DNA of 53,383 nucleotides from Lachnospiraceae bacterium. GTDB taxonomy: Bacteria; Bacillota; Clostridia; Lachnospirales; Lachnospiraceae. The translations under genes were made by a program, and so were the position numbers. Under the pieces are notes generated by a model that was not told where the DNA came from, did not search any database, and was given only the letters and a program-made list of their open reading frames with translations. Positions 9,704 through 18,750 of this stretch are shown one piece after another. The first letter of the stretch is position 1. Each line of letters begins with the position of its first letter. The stretch covers positions 1 to 53,383 of the forward strand of contig JAILQK010000033.1 of NCBI GenBank assembly GCA_024699045.1, read 5' to 3'.

Positions 9704-11015
9704 CTTCTTCCTCTCTTTTGGGTATGCGTATACTCACTGAGGTCCCCTTATCCAAACCCTCGCTGTATATTTCAAGCACATCGTCTCTGTCAAAGAACAG
9801 TCTGAGTCTGGATATAACGTTGTCCATTCCGATCCCGGTAGATCCGCTCTCGGAAATATTTCCGCTCTTCTCAAATATACTGTTGATCTGCTCCTCGGTC
9901 ATCCCCGTCCCGGTATCCCTAACGATGATCTCGATGTCATCTCCTCCGTCCCTGACGGTAAGGAATATGGAACTGTCCGCCTCCTGTCCCCTTATCCCGT
10001 GGTTCACGGAGTTTTCCACTATCGGCTGCAGGATCATGCTCGGCATATGGCAGTCAAGCACGGAATCGTCTATATCGGTTTTGAAATCTATCTCGCCGGC
10101 AAATCTTACATTAAGGATATATATATAATTGTTGACCATCTCGACTTCCTCACGGATGGTCGATTCTTCGTTTCCCTTTTTTACATTATATCTGAAAAAA
10201 TCCGCCATGCGTTCCAGAAAAACCGAGGTCCTCTCGTCATCCTCCATCTCGGCAAGCTGGACCCCTGCATTCAGACAATTAAACAGGAAATGCGGATTGA
10301 TCTGTGACTGAAGGAATCTAAGCTGCGCCTCTTTTAGGTGATTCTGCATCATCAGCTCTCTTTCCACTATGGGAGAGATGATGTTCCGGGTCAGCGCCGG
10401 AAGGAGCGCGATCGTCACTGCCATTACCGCTATCAGGATAAGTACGGAGGTGATCTCCATCGTCCGGAGAGCTCTCTGCAGCGTCAGGTAATTCTGTCGG
10501 TTACTGATGAACTGCTCCCTGTTCAAAGTTGAGACACTGTCGCCGATGTAATTATAGAGCTTCATCGCCGTTTCATAGTTTGCAACATACGCATCCACAT
10601 TATTGCCGCGTTTAGCCGACACCGCTCTGTCCGCCGCAGCCAGGAAGGATTCCGACATTCCCCTTATATTTCTTTCCATTATCTTGACGGGTTCATCGAC
10701 GATCTCATCGGACAGGGTCCTGTACTGCTGCCTGAATTCTTCCTCTGATCGGTAATAATTGGAAAGCGAATCATAATCCCTGATCTCGAGATATCTGTAC
10801 ATATTCTCCTGGACCTCGTTAAGAGAGTCGGAAAGATCGGTCAGGTTAAGGTTTACTGAATAAACGGAATTAAGCCTGTCTACAAGATCATTGATCCTCA
10901 AATAGAGTAGCATGTTGCTGACAAGCAGGGCGATGCCGACGAAGAGCATCTCGACCAGGATCTTCTTTGCAACGGGAAGGTCTTCCCATATTTCTCCTAT
11001 GCTCCTCCTCTTCAT
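9681..11015 (-). CDS. LytS/YesM-type sensor histidine kinase
   Basis: This 444-residue membrane kinase has one helix at about 21-39 and another at about 187-207, bracketing an extracellular helical sensor domain of about 145 residues. A His_kinase (PF06580-type) domain follows, with the phospho-accepting histidine in NPHFLFN (H242). The ATP-binding domain has PIVENSVNHGI, RDTGTGM and GIGMDNV. It overlaps the upstream sugar-binding sensor by four bases (ATGA) and the regulator by 23 bases, so the three should be made together. The order sensor protein, LytS kinase, YesN regulator matches the three-component xylose-sensing system described in Clostridium beijerinckii. Confidence 0.92.
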   Translation of the reverse strand: MKRRSIGEIWEDLPVAKKILVEMLFVGIALLVSNMLLYLRINDLVDRLNSVYSVNLNLTDLSDSLNEVQENMYRYLEIRDYDSLSNYYRSEEEFRQQYRTLSDEIVDEPVKIMERNIRGMSESFLAAADRAVSAKRGNNVDAYVANYETAMKLYNYIGDSVSTLNREQFISNRQNYLTLQRALRTMEITSVLILIAVMAVTIALLPALTRNIISPIVERELMMQNHLKEAQLRFLQSQINPHFLFNCLNAGVQLAEMEDDERTSVFLERMADFFRYNVKKGNEESTIREEVEMVNNYIYILNVRFAGEIDFKTDIDDSVLDCHMPSMILQPIVENSVNHGIRGQEADSSIFLTVRDGGDDIEIIVRDTGTGMTEEQINSIFEKSGNISESGSTGIGMDNVISRLRLFFDRDDVLEIYSEGLDKGTSVSIRIPKREEEDVQNTGS

Positions 11016-12019
11016 CTTACGTCCTCGCTTGATATGAAATCGGCGTTGACGGCATAGTAGGAATTTGTCCTGCCGGTCTCTATCGCATCCGACACTGCCT
11101 GCGAAGCGTAAGCACCCATATCCTCCGTTGATATGACAAGGGTCATGAGCATATTGTTGCGCTTAAGCGCTCCGACGGTATTCGGAGAATCATAATACCC
11201 TATCATCTGGACTTCTCCGGCCAGGTTCATGTCTATGATGCTCTGATAAACGGTTTCCGTAGTCATACTGTCGAGGCAGATCACAAGCTCAGGTTTTATC
11301 TCGCCCTCGAGAGTTTCCTGAACGACTTCTTCCGTACCGAAGGCCTTTTCCTTCGGTATGCGCACCGCGGTTATCGTGACCCTGTCCGCAAGCTCCTCGT
11401 TTCCCATAAGCTCTGTATTTATGTCACTGAAGATCTGAAAATCATTTCCGTCGACCCGGTCATCTTTCATAAAAACCGCTATGTTTTTGATGCTCTTATC
11501 TGATTTTAAAATAGGAATGAGCTTTTCGGAATACATCTTGCCTGCAGTATAAGGATTCAGTCCGACATAGCTTACTCTCTTGGTATCCGCAGCATCGTTC
11601 AGAACGGTCACGACCTGTATTCCGGCATCCGAGGCCTCATCGATCTTTTCCTTCAGCCCTTCGCTTCCGTCATTCTCCACTATTATGCCGTCCACCCCGG
11701 AAGCTATACTTATCGTCATAAGATCCGACAATGTATATACGGTCGAATTGCCGGTCTCCTTCAGTTCTACAAAGCAGTCACGCTCTGCCGCATCTTCTTT
11801 TGCATGTTTATAAACATCCTGCCAGAATTCATCCTGCGGACTGCCGACTATCATGGCGATATGTCTCGCATAGGTTTCACCGGTTCCCGGAGCGGACATG
11901 TTCGCTTCATCTATGATCCTGTTATAAATAAGGTTGACGAAAATGAAGAGCAGGACGATTATGATCACGCCAGTCGCTACGATCGGCCCTATGCTCCTTT
12001 TCCCGTCCTTTTTTTCCAT
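11012..12019 (-). CDS. Membrane-anchored periplasmic-binding-protein sensor (XylFII-like)
   Basis: The protein (335 residues) has an uncleaved N-terminal anchor (helix at about 12-33, no lipobox) and an extracellular Peripla_BP_4 domain. Landmarks are AMIVGSPQDEFWQ, DGIIVENDG and SYVGLNPYTAGKM. It is much more diverged from ChvE than the lipoprotein at 7095-8123 and is first in the kinase-regulator operon. A sugar-binding protein tethered next to a LytS kinase is the arrangement of XylFII-LytS, where ligand binding promotes kinase signalling. I infer a sensory rather than transport role. The promoter proposed at 12125-12153 leaves a leader of about 100 bases. The ribosome site is weak. Confidence 0.85.
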   Translation of the reverse strand: MEKKDGKRSIGPIVATGVIIIVLLFIFVNLIYNRIIDEANMSAPGTGETYARHIAMIVGSPQDEFWQDVYKHAKEDAAERDCFVELKETGNSTVYTLSDLMTISIASGVDGIIVENDGSEGLKEKIDEASDAGIQVVTVLNDAADTKRVSYVGLNPYTAGKMYSEKLIPILKSDKSIKNIAVFMKDDRVDGNDFQIFSDINTELMGNEELADRVTITAVRIPKEKAFGTEEVVQETLEGEIKPELVICLDSMTTETVYQSIIDMNLAGEVQMIGYYDSPNTVGALKRNNMLMTLVISTEDMGAYASQAVSDAIETGRTNSYYAVNADFISSEDVR

Positions 12020-12124
12020 GATAACACCGTTCCCCGACTGATACTCTCTGAACGCAGATCATACGTCATTCGCCATCGGATCTAACCATCTAAAGGTCTT
12101 ACTATACGTCTGCACGTCCGAATG

Positions 12125-12153
12125 ATTATACAACTTTTTTCTCCTCCTGTCTT
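12125..12153 (-). promoter_or_regulatory. Promoter for the sugar-sensor operon
   Basis: On the minus strand AAGACA (12148-12153), a 17-base spacer and a consensus TATAAT (12125-12130) precede the sensor gene by about 105 bases. The divergent DUF975 promoter lies about 120 bases away. Confidence 0.65.
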
Positions 12154-12170
12154 GCGCCGGGGCGTCGTCG

Positions 12171-12250
12171 CAATGCCATCACAATGCCGGCGCTATGCCG
12201 TCCTCAATGCCTTCGCTATGCCATCGTTGTGCCGTCCATGATGCCGTCCG
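12171..12250. repeat. Degenerate 11/11/12-base tandem repeat between divergent promoters
   Basis: The core ATGCC (once GTGCC) recurs at 12173, 12184, 12195, 12207, 12218, 12229 and 12241. The steps are 11, 11, 12, 11, 11, 12, so two 34-base super-units can be recognised. It lies in the gene-free stretch 12020-12339, which otherwise holds only the two divergent promoters. Confidence 0.8.
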
Positions 12251-12252
12251 GC

Positions 12253-12281
12253 TTGCAACAGCTCTTTCCTTAGATTATAAT
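12253..12281 (+). promoter_or_regulatory. Promoter for the DUF975 gene
   Basis: TTGCAA (12253-12258), a 17-base spacer and consensus TATAAT (12276-12281) lie about 58 bases before the start codon. AAAGGAGG at 12326-12333 is the ribosome site. Confidence 0.8.
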
Positions 12282-12339
12282 TCAGACATCGTTTGATAGA
12301 TTGGTATTTCGATTCAAACCGTAATAAAGGAGGAATAAA

Positions 12340-13401
12340 ATGAACTGGACAATATCAGAAGTAAAGCAGCGCGGAAAGGCCACCTTTAAGGCCGGCTACT
12401 GGAAATGTGTGCTCGTTGCTTTTATCATCGCTGTAGTATCGGGCGGTTTCAGTACCGGTACCAGTATTCCAAACTCGATAAACGCTAGTGCAGAGGGCTA
12501 CGAATCAACCGATTCCGGTATCAGTGAGTTTAGTTTTAATTCTGAGTTTGGGACGGAACAGCTTGAGCAGATGATCGAGGAACTCTCGGAAGGTCCCGGT
12601 CTTGGTATCCTGATCGGTGTACTGGCTGTGACATTTATAATCGTATTGGTCATATCCCTTGCGATCAGCATCTTTCTTCTTGAGCCCCTGCTGATCGGAT
12701 GCCATAAGTTCTTTAAGGACGCCGGGCAGGATCGGACTTACGATCTTGGCACGATGGGGTTTGCGTTCAGCAAAAACTATCTGAACATCGTTAAGATCAT
12801 GTTCCTGGTAATGATAAAGGTCTTTCTTTGGACCTTGCTCCTTATCATCCCCGGTATAATAAAGTCGTTTGAGTACCGCATGATCCCTTATATCCTTATG
12901 GATAACCCCGACATCAGCTCAAAGGATGCTTTTGCCCGTTCAAAAGAGCTGATGAACGGCAACAAATGGCATTCATTCCTTCTCGATCTCTCCTTCATCG
13001 GATGGGTCCTGCTCGGAATACTGACCTGCGGTATCCTTTTGATCTTCTATGTTGAGCCGTATATGCTCGCAACCGATGCCGAGCTTTATCTTACACTTAA
13101 CGGATCACCCAGAAATGATCCCGCAAGCGGAAACATGTATGGAAATCAGACTTACGGAAAGAATCAGTATTATGACCAGAATGCTCCCGCAAACGGTAAT
13201 GCAAACAACTTTGGCGGCACCTATACGCAGGCACCTCCGCAGTCAAACAGCGGAAGCACCTACGGCAACAGTACCTATGGCAGCAGCGCCTCTGACGATG
13301 CTGTTAACACGGGTTCCGCTTCATCGAACGATACGCCGGCATTCGGAGACGAAAGGAATAAGATCTCCGATAACGACAAACCGTTCAATACGCCCTATTG
13401 A
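12340..13401 (+). CDS. DUF975 family integral membrane protein
   Basis: This 353-residue membrane protein starts with the DUF975-typical MNWTISEVKQRGKATFKAGY, followed by about five hydrophobic helices up to residue 245. LLIIPGIIKSFEYRMIPYIL and DAFARSKELMNGNK in the middle are characteristic of the family. The last 100 residues are a soluble, low-complexity Asn/Ser/Gly/Tyr-rich tail (repeats such as STYGNSTYGSS). The biochemical role is unknown. It is monocistronic with its own strong promoter and ribosome site. Its stop overlaps the stop of the convergent methyltransferase gene by seven bases. Confidence 0.85.
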   Translation: MNWTISEVKQRGKATFKAGYWKCVLVAFIIAVVSGGFSTGTSIPNSINASAEGYESTDSGISEFSFNSEFGTEQLEQMIEELSEGPGLGILIGVLAVTFIIVLVISLAISIFLLEPLLIGCHKFFKDAGQDRTYDLGTMGFAFSKNYLNIVKIMFLVMIKVFLWTLLLIIPGIIKSFEYRMIPYILMDNPDISSKDAFARSKELMNGNKWHSFLLDLSFIGWVLLGILTCGILLIFYVEPYMLATDAELYLTLNGSPRNDPASGNMYGNQTYGKNQYYDQNAPANGNANNFGGTYTQAPPQSNSGSTYGNSTYGSSASDDAVNTGSASSNDTPAFGDERNKISDNDKPFNTPY

Positions 13402-14897
13402 TAATTGATCCTGAGTCCTTTGGGATAATGATTTTTAAGAATACCTTTTGAAGCTTTGGCCCAGCCCAGCGAGATGCCGGAAACCGTTACAAGGATCCAC
13501 CCGTCATCTCCTGCGGCAGGGTCGTTTTTTGTCAACATGCTTCCGGTCGACGCCTCATTGTCGAGATCCCCTGCAGATATCGTCTGTCCGTTAAGATAAT
13601 GCGTTACCATGACGCCGTCGGCCGAGAGCTCCGCCGCGCGCAAAACATCCGCCGGTCCAAGCGCAAGGGCAAATGCATGTGAGGGGATAAACCGGTCCTT
13701 TTTTATTTCACCAAGCTCAAGTCCGGCCCTTAAGACCCTGCACCCTGAAAGCATGATAAGTCCGCCTTCCGGTCTAAGGCACAGCTTTTTCCCAAGCATG
13801 AAAAGCTCTTTGGGAGAGTCCAGATGATCCCTTATCTCTCCGTCGGCTACCGTCTCCGACAGGAATTCAATAAAAGGGGCGATCCCCTGTTTCTGCTTGT
13901 TTGAAAGCCCCGGTTCCTGCGCCCCGAAGTATCCGTATGAATCAGCCTTAAGTTCACCGTCGCGCCGGAGCACCGCAAAGAAATGACCCTCTCCGCCCCC
14001 GTCCTGCGGCCATATACGGAAAATACCGGCTGGGGATGCGGTCCCGGGCTTGGATCCCGATGCGGTCTCAGGCTTGGTCTCGAATACAGTTTGTGACCTC
14101 ACCCCCTCGGGGATCGCACAATCCACCGGATGGTAGTCCGGATGTGATTCAAGAAAGCTTTTGATCTGAAGCTCGTTCTCTTCCTTCGAAAAAGTACAGG
14201 TGGAATAAACAAGTCTTCCCCCCGGCTTCAACATCGACGCAGCCGCATCAAGTATCCTCTCCTGCCTTGAAGCGCACATGCTCACATTCTCCAAAGACCA
14301 CTCTTCCAAAGCCCTGGGCTCCTTTCGGAACATCCCCTCCCCGGAGCAGGGCGCATCGACCAGTATCCTGTCAAAAGAAGCCGCAAAACGCCCGCACAGG
14401 AAATCCGGATCATGAGAGATCACGACGGCGTTTTTTATCCCCATCCTTTCGATGTTCCGGGAAAGTATCGTCGCCCGGTCCGAAACAGGCTCATTGGAAA
14501 TGAGAAGTCCCTTCCCGTTAAGATATGAGGCGATCTGAGTACTCTTTCCGCCCGGAGCTGCGCACAGATCCAGCACACACATTCCGGGATGCACATCAAG
14601 CATCGCGACAGGCGCCATTGCCGACGGTTCCTGTATGTAATAGGCGCCGGCAGAATGGAGCGGAGATCTCCCCGGAGTATCTGACCCTCCGTAATAATAC
14701 CCCTGCTCCTCCCAGGGAACGGATCCAAGCCCGGAAGTTATGATCTTTGAAGTCTTAAGATCGGTCTTAAGCGTATTGATCCTCAGTCCCTTTTTTGCTT
14801 CATCAAAATAAGATCTCAGGAATGAACCGGATTCATCCCCGAGATCTTTTTTCATTCTATCCGTAAATGCTTTTGGCAGATCGGATCCCGGTATCAT
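13395..14897 (-). CDS. RsmB/RsmF-type 16S rRNA m5C methyltransferase (NOL1/NOP2/sun)
   Basis: This 500-residue SAM-dependent cytosine-5 RNA methyltransferase has SAM-binding motif I LDLCAAPGGKS at about 109-119 and motif IV DAPCSGEGM with Cys184. Motif VI STCTFS holds Cys234; these two are the paired cysteines of the mechanism. The 200-residue C-terminal extension resembles the RsmF accessory and PUA-like region. I chose the ATG at 14897 rather than an upstream one at 14930: it forms an ATGA overlap with the transporter gene ahead and has AGGA at a good distance. It ends seven bases inside the convergent DUF975 gene. RsmF is more likely than RsmB because of its size. Confidence 0.88.
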   Translation of the reverse strand: MIPGSDLPKAFTDRMKKDLGDESGSFLRSYFDEAKKGLRINTLKTDLKTSKIITSGLGSVPWEEQGYYYGGSDTPGRSPLHSAGAYYIQEPSAMAPVAMLDVHPGMCVLDLCAAPGGKSTQIASYLNGKGLLISNEPVSDRATILSRNIERMGIKNAVVISHDPDFLCGRFAASFDRILVDAPCSGEGMFRKEPRALEEWSLENVSMCASRQERILDAAASMLKPGGRLVYSTCTFSKEENELQIKSFLESHPDYHPVDCAIPEGVRSQTVFETKPETASGSKPGTASPAGIFRIWPQDGGGEGHFFAVLRRDGELKADSYGYFGAQEPGLSNKQKQGIAPFIEFLSETVADGEIRDHLDSPKELFMLGKKLCLRPEGGLIMLSGCRVLRAGLELGEIKKDRFIPSHAFALALGPADVLRAAELSADGVMVTHYLNGQTISAGDLDNEASTGSMLTKNDPAAGDDGWILVTVSGISLGWAKASKGILKNHYPKGLRINYQ

Positions 14898-15247
14898 ATC
14901 TGTCCTACGGCAAGCAGGACAACACCGCATATGATAACAGTGATCCCGATCAGCTTTCTCTTCGTTATCTCCTCATGGAGCAGCATCCTTGATATGAACA
15001 TCGTCCAGACATAGGTAAGAGAGCCAAGCGGAAGGATTATCGCATAAGGCAGAAACTGCATGAGCACGATGCTCAGGCATGACGATATCACATAAAGGAA
15101 CCCGCCAAGGTAAAAGAAAGGCGATTTTATTATCTCTATCTTATTGTCAACTCCCGAAGATTTCTTAAGGAAAAAGCTTGCAAAAGAAGCGACCAGTGTC
15201 TCTACCAGAAGGATAAGCGCAAGCATCATCACCATTTTAGCGTTCAT
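14894..15247 (-). CDS. Half-size EamA/SMR-like transporter, second of a pair
   Basis: This 117-residue protein is four hydrophobic helices with little else, starting MNAKMVMMLALILLVETLVA. YAIILPLGSLTYVWTMFISRMLLHEEITKRK is broken into helix and loop as in EamA half-domains. The ATG at 15247 forms an ATGA overlap with the preceding gene; longer readings merely run through that gene in another frame. It resembles the ArnE/ArnF and small-multidrug-resistance design, where two short proteins pair in opposite orientations. The substrate is unknown. Confidence 0.78.
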   Translation of the reverse strand: MNAKMVMMLALILLVETLVASFASFFLKKSSGVDNKIEIIKSPFFYLGGFLYVISSCLSIVLMQFLPYAIILPLGSLTYVWTMFISRMLLHEEITKRKLIGITVIICGVVLLAVGQI

Positions 15248-15624
15248 TTGCTCGACCCTCCTATAAGGATCACCCCGACTATGATCACAACTATACCCAG
15301 AATGGTAAGCGGAGTGATGGGTTCTGTAAGAAAGATCGCGGATATTATAAGGGCAAACACATAACTCATACAGTTCATCGGCTGCAGGACCGAAAGCTCT
15401 CCGTATCCCAGCGCTATCGTCATCACTGCCGCGCCTATCACGTAGACCACGAATCCCGGAAGGATCTTTAGGAACACTCCCCATATTCCCTGTATACTGG
15501 TTATCGCCGTTGCGATATCACTCAGATCCGCTCTTTTCCACAGAAAAGAACCTATGGAAAGCGTAAGCGCCGATATGAGCATCAGCACCATGCCCTTCCA
15601 GTTTCTTTTTAACGACTCGATCAT
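15244..15624 (-). CDS. Half-size EamA/SMR-like transporter, first of a pair
   Basis: This 126-residue, four-helix membrane protein starts MIESLKRNWKGMVLMLISAL and contains GELSVLQPMNCMSYVFALIISAIFLTEPIT across its third and fourth helices, the conserved EamA half-unit. GAGGAG lies eight bases before the ATG. It is followed with a four-base overlap by a second half-size transporter, and that gene overlaps the rRNA methyltransferase, so all three form one operon. A heterodimer with its neighbour is the simplest reading. Confidence 0.78.
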   Translation of the reverse strand: MIESLKRNWKGMVLMLISALTLSIGSFLWKRADLSDIATAITSIQGIWGVFLKILPGFVVYVIGAAVMTIALGYGELSVLQPMNCMSYVFALIISAIFLTEPITPLTILGIVVIIVGVILIGGSSK

Positions 15625-15677
15625 TTTTCAGCTCCTCGAATAATTGCTCTTTTTAGCATTTTCAAAATGCCCCGTTA

Positions 15678-15706
15678 ATTCTCCGGCAAATAAATAAATA
15701 TGTCAA
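15678..15706 (-). promoter_or_regulatory. Promoter for the small-transporter operon
   Basis: A perfect TTGACA (15701-15706), a 17-base spacer and GAGAAT (15678-15683) on the minus strand lie about 54 bases before the 15624 start. It sits just after the end of glpK. Confidence 0.7.
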
Positions 15707-15750
15707 GCAAAGCAAGCCCGGCATTCTGATAGTAATATTATTTTAATGAC

Positions 15751-17250
15751 TTATGGGTTCTGTGCCCAGAAAAGCGCGGCCTTTACAGCTCTTTTCCACC
15801 CCTTGAGAAGTTCCTCTCTCTTCCCACTGTCCATGTCATGCTTAAATTCACGGCCAAGCTGCCAGTTCGCCCTGATCTCATCCTTGTCCCGGTAGAAGCC
15901 CACCGCAAGTCCGGCAAGATAAGCCGCGCCCAGAGCCGTGGTCTCGATACATTTGGGACGCTTCACATCACATTGCGAGATATCGGCCTGAAACTTCATG
16001 AGGAAATTATTGGCAGATGCCCCTCCATCAACCTTAAGGTCTTTTATACGGACCCCCGCATCATCCTCCATTGCGGAAAACACATCAAAGGACTGATAGG
16101 CTATGGACTCCAGGGTAGCTCTTATGAACTGTTCCTTTCGACAGCCTCTGGTTATCCCGAATATACTGCCCCTCGCATACTGATCCCAGTAAGGCGCGCC
16201 CATTCCGGTAAAAGCCGGAACGACATACACTCCCTCTGATCCCTTGCGGGCCTCATCGGCATATTCCTCAGACTGTGAAGAATCCTTGAGCATCCTCATC
16301 GAATCTCTGAGCCACTGTATCGCTGCCCCCGCTACAAAGACCGATCCTTCCAGCGCGTAATCAGGCTTATCTTCCGCTCCTGCCGCTATCGTGGTGACCA
16401 GACCGCTTTTTGATTCCACTGCCTCTTTCCCGGTGTTCATCAGAATAAAAGAGCCTGTCCCGTATGTATTCTTGACTTCTCCTTTATCAAAGCAGCACTG
16501 TCCGAAAAGAGCCGCCTGCTGATCTCCCGCCGCCCCGGCGATGGGGATCCGGCCTCCGAAGATCGACTCATCGGTATATCCGTATACCGAGCTTGAAGGG
16601 AGAACCCTTGGAAGCATCGCCGCCGGAATGTCAAAAATGTCGAGAAGCTCCTTGTCCCAGCATAGCTCATGTATGTTATAGAGCATCGTACGGGAAGCAT
16701 TTGTGTAATCGGTGATATGCACGAGTCCTTTGGTAAGCTTCCAGATGAGCCAGGTGTCTACGGTCCCGAAAAGAAGCTCGCCGTCTGCGGCCCTTTGTCT
16801 CGCGCCACTCACATTATCAAGTATCCATTTTATCTTACTCGCCGAAAAATAAGCATCCGGAACAAGCCCCGTTTTCTCTCTTATCATAGTCGAATAGCCC
16901 GATGCTATCATCTGATCTATAATGGGAGCCGTCCGTCTGCACTGCCACACTATGGCATTATAGACTGGTTCTCCGGTCTTCTTATCCCATATTATCGTCG
17001 TCTCCCTCTGATTCGTGATACCAAGGGCCGCGATGTCCTCGCATCTGGCACCTATCACGGCCATCGCCTCCATGGTGACCGAAAGCTCCGAAGACCATAT
17101 CTCCATGGGATTATGCTCGACCCAGCCGGGTTTCGGATAATACTGTTCAAACTCTTTTTGGGCTATGGACTTTATGATCCCCTGCTTATCAAACAGTATG
17201 CATCTTGAACTGGTAGTACCCTGATCCAATGCCATGACATACTTTGCCAT
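15751..17250 (-). CDS. glpK: Glycerol kinase
   Basis: Phosphorylates glycerol to sn-glycerol 3-phosphate with ATP in the cytoplasm. The 499-residue FGGY-family protein has the standard length. It starts [20 protein letters not shown] (phosphate-binding loop DQGTTSSR) and carries [20 protein letters not shown] and the family signature [22 protein letters not shown] precedes the ATG. It is the last gene of the glycerol cluster, behind the GlpA-like and GlpB-DUF1667 genes. I see no glycerol facilitator gene in the window. Confidence 0.97.
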   Translation of the reverse strand: MAKYVMALDQGTTSSRCILFDKQGIIKSIAQKEFEQYYPKPGWVEHNPMEIWSSELSVTMEAMAVIGARCEDIAALGITNQRETTIIWDKKTGEPVYNAIVWQCRRTAPIIDQMIASGYSTMIREKTGLVPDAYFSASKIKWILDNVSGARQRAADGELLFGTVDTWLIWKLTKGLVHITDYTNASRTMLYNIHELCWDKELLDIFDIPAAMLPRVLPSSSVYGYTDESIFGGRIPIAGAAGDQQAALFGQCCFDKGEVKNTYGTGSFILMNTGKEAVESKSGLVTTIAAGAEDKPDYALEGSVFVAGAAIQWLRDSMRMLKDSSQSEEYADEARKGSEGVYVVPAFTGMGAPYWDQYARGSIFGITRGCRKEQFIRATLESIAYQSFDVFSAMEDDAGVRIKDLKVDGGASANNFLMKFQADISQCDVKRPKCIETTALGAAYLAGLAVGFYRDKDEIRANWQLGREFKHDMDSGKREELLKGWKRAVKAALFWAQNP

Positions 17251-17292
17251 TTGAATATACCCTCCTTTTTTAACTACATGATCATGATGATC

Positions 17293-18717
17293 TCAGTCGA
17301 TATCCGTGTCTGCTGTGATATCCGTGCCTGCGATGATATCCGCGCCGGTGCCGGCTATATCATGTATTATCACATCCCCGGTCGAAACAGGAACAGTCAC
17401 GCTTACACCGGTAAGCTCTTTTATAACATCAGATATTTTATCCTTGGGGATCGTTCGGTCCGTTTTAACCGGAAGTGCCTCTATCCCACCGCCTTCAAGC
17501 TTTACCGTAGTAGTCACGATGCGTCTCGGAGCCGTTAATTCCTCCGTAGCATATCTGACCCCTTTCGGACAACGGTTTCCGGAAACCTTCACCTTTCCGT
17601 CATCATCCTTTACCGCAGTGAGCTCGCACCCGTTCGGACACATGATACACGTCAGCCTGTCCTCGTTCTCCCCCGGACGATATACATTTTTCTCTTCGGA
17701 ATCAACATAGCCGCCGGCCCCCTCGGGCACCCGTCCATCCCTGATATATGCCGCCGCGTTCTCACCGGCATGGGCCGACTCTTCCGATACATGGTCAACT
17801 ATATCATGGACATGGAGAACGTTACCGCAGGCAAATACCCCCGGGATGGAAAGCTCCAGATCCGCTTTTACCACGGGCCCTCCGGTCTTATCATCGATCC
17901 CGGCGCCAAGCTTCCTGGTAAGTTCATTTTCCGGAATGAGCCCCACCGAATAGAGCACGGTATCACACTCGACATACTCTTCAGTCCCCGGGATCGGCCT
18001 GCGTCTTTCATCAACCGACGCGACAACTACGCCTTCCACCCTGTCTTTTCCGCGTATCTCTGTCACGGTATGTGAGAGCTTAAGCGGTATGCCGAAATCA
18101 TTTAGACACTGTATGATATTTCTCTTAAGCCCGCCCGAATGATCCATTATCTCCACGACCATCCGCACCTTTGCCCCCTCAAGCGTCATCCTTCTTGCCA
18201 TGATGAGTCCTATGTCACCGCTCCCTACGATAACAACCGTTTTTCCGGGCATATATCCGTGTATATTTACGTAGAGCTGCGCAGTTCCCGCAGAAAATAC
18301 CCCTGCCCCTCTGTATCCCGGTGTGTTCACGGCACCTCTGGGCCTCTCCCTGCACCCCATGGCAAGGATCAAAGCCCTGGCCTTTATACGATACATACCT
18401 CTCTGCCTGTTCATACAGGTGATAAGCTTATCTCCGGACTCGTCAGTACCCAGATCCGTCACCATGGTCTCGGTAGAATAAGGGATCCCAAGTTCCCTTA
18501 TCTTTCTTTCATACCTCGATGCATATTCCGGTCCGGTAAGCTCCTCCCGAAATGTATGAAGCCCGAATCCGTTATGTATGCATTGATTCAATATCCCACC
18601 CAGACGGCTGTCCCTTTCAAGGATCATAATATCGGTAACACCCGCTTTGAATGCTGATTCTGCCGCTGCAAGTCCTGCAGGACCTCCCCCGATTATAACT
18701 ATGTCACAAGCATTCAT
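17293..18717 (-). CDS. GlpB-like FAD/NAD oxidoreductase fused to DUF1667
   Basis: This 474-residue flavoprotein works beside a GlpA-like glycerol-3-phosphate dehydrogenase. Residues 1-350 form the two-dinucleotide-binding fold, with FAD motif IIGGGPAGLAAAE near the N-terminus and a second nucleotide motif VVIVGSGDIG. Residues about 357-455 match DUF1667: CIMCPNGCEL followed by GNRCPKGVRYA (CxxCxxxC plus a fourth Cys), probably binding a metal or iron-sulfur centre. DUF1667 is usually a separate gene of about 120 residues; here it is fused. The last 25 residues form an odd Asp/Ile/Thr/Ala-rich tail. GGAG lies before the ATG. It probably passes electrons from glycerol 3-phosphate oxidation to a carrier. 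Confidence 0.85.
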   Translation of the reverse strand: MNACDIVIIGGGPAGLAAAESAFKAGVTDIMILERDSRLGGILNQCIHNGFGLHTFREELTGPEYASRYERKIRELGIPYSTETMVTDLGTDESGDKLITCMNRQRGMYRIKARALILAMGCRERPRGAVNTPGYRGAGVFSAGTAQLYVNIHGYMPGKTVVIVGSGDIGLIMARRMTLEGAKVRMVVEIMDHSGGLKRNIIQCLNDFGIPLKLSHTVTEIRGKDRVEGVVVASVDERRRPIPGTEEYVECDTVLYSVGLIPENELTRKLGAGIDDKTGGPVVKADLELSIPGVFACGNVLHVHDIVDHVSEESAHAGENAAAYIRDGRVPEGAGGYVDSEEKNVYRPGENEDRLTCIMCPNGCELTAVKDDDGKVKVSGNRCPKGVRYATEELTAPRRIVTTTVKLEGGGIEALPVKTDRTIPKDKISDVIKELTGVSVTVPVSTGDVIIHDIAGTGADIIAGTDITADTDID

Positions 18718-18750
18718 CCGCCGTCTCCCGTGTCCTTAGACCTTCAGTCA

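Noticed and set aside
15244-15484. Longer start for the second half-size transporter
   Set aside because: The extra 79 residues are the neighbour gene read in another frame; the ATG at 15247 has the coupled ATGA overlap.
15656-15670. GCATTTTCAAAATGC palindrome near the small-transporter promoter
   Set aside because: No T-run follows and it lies downstream of the -10 box; a chance palindrome in AT-rich DNA is more likely.
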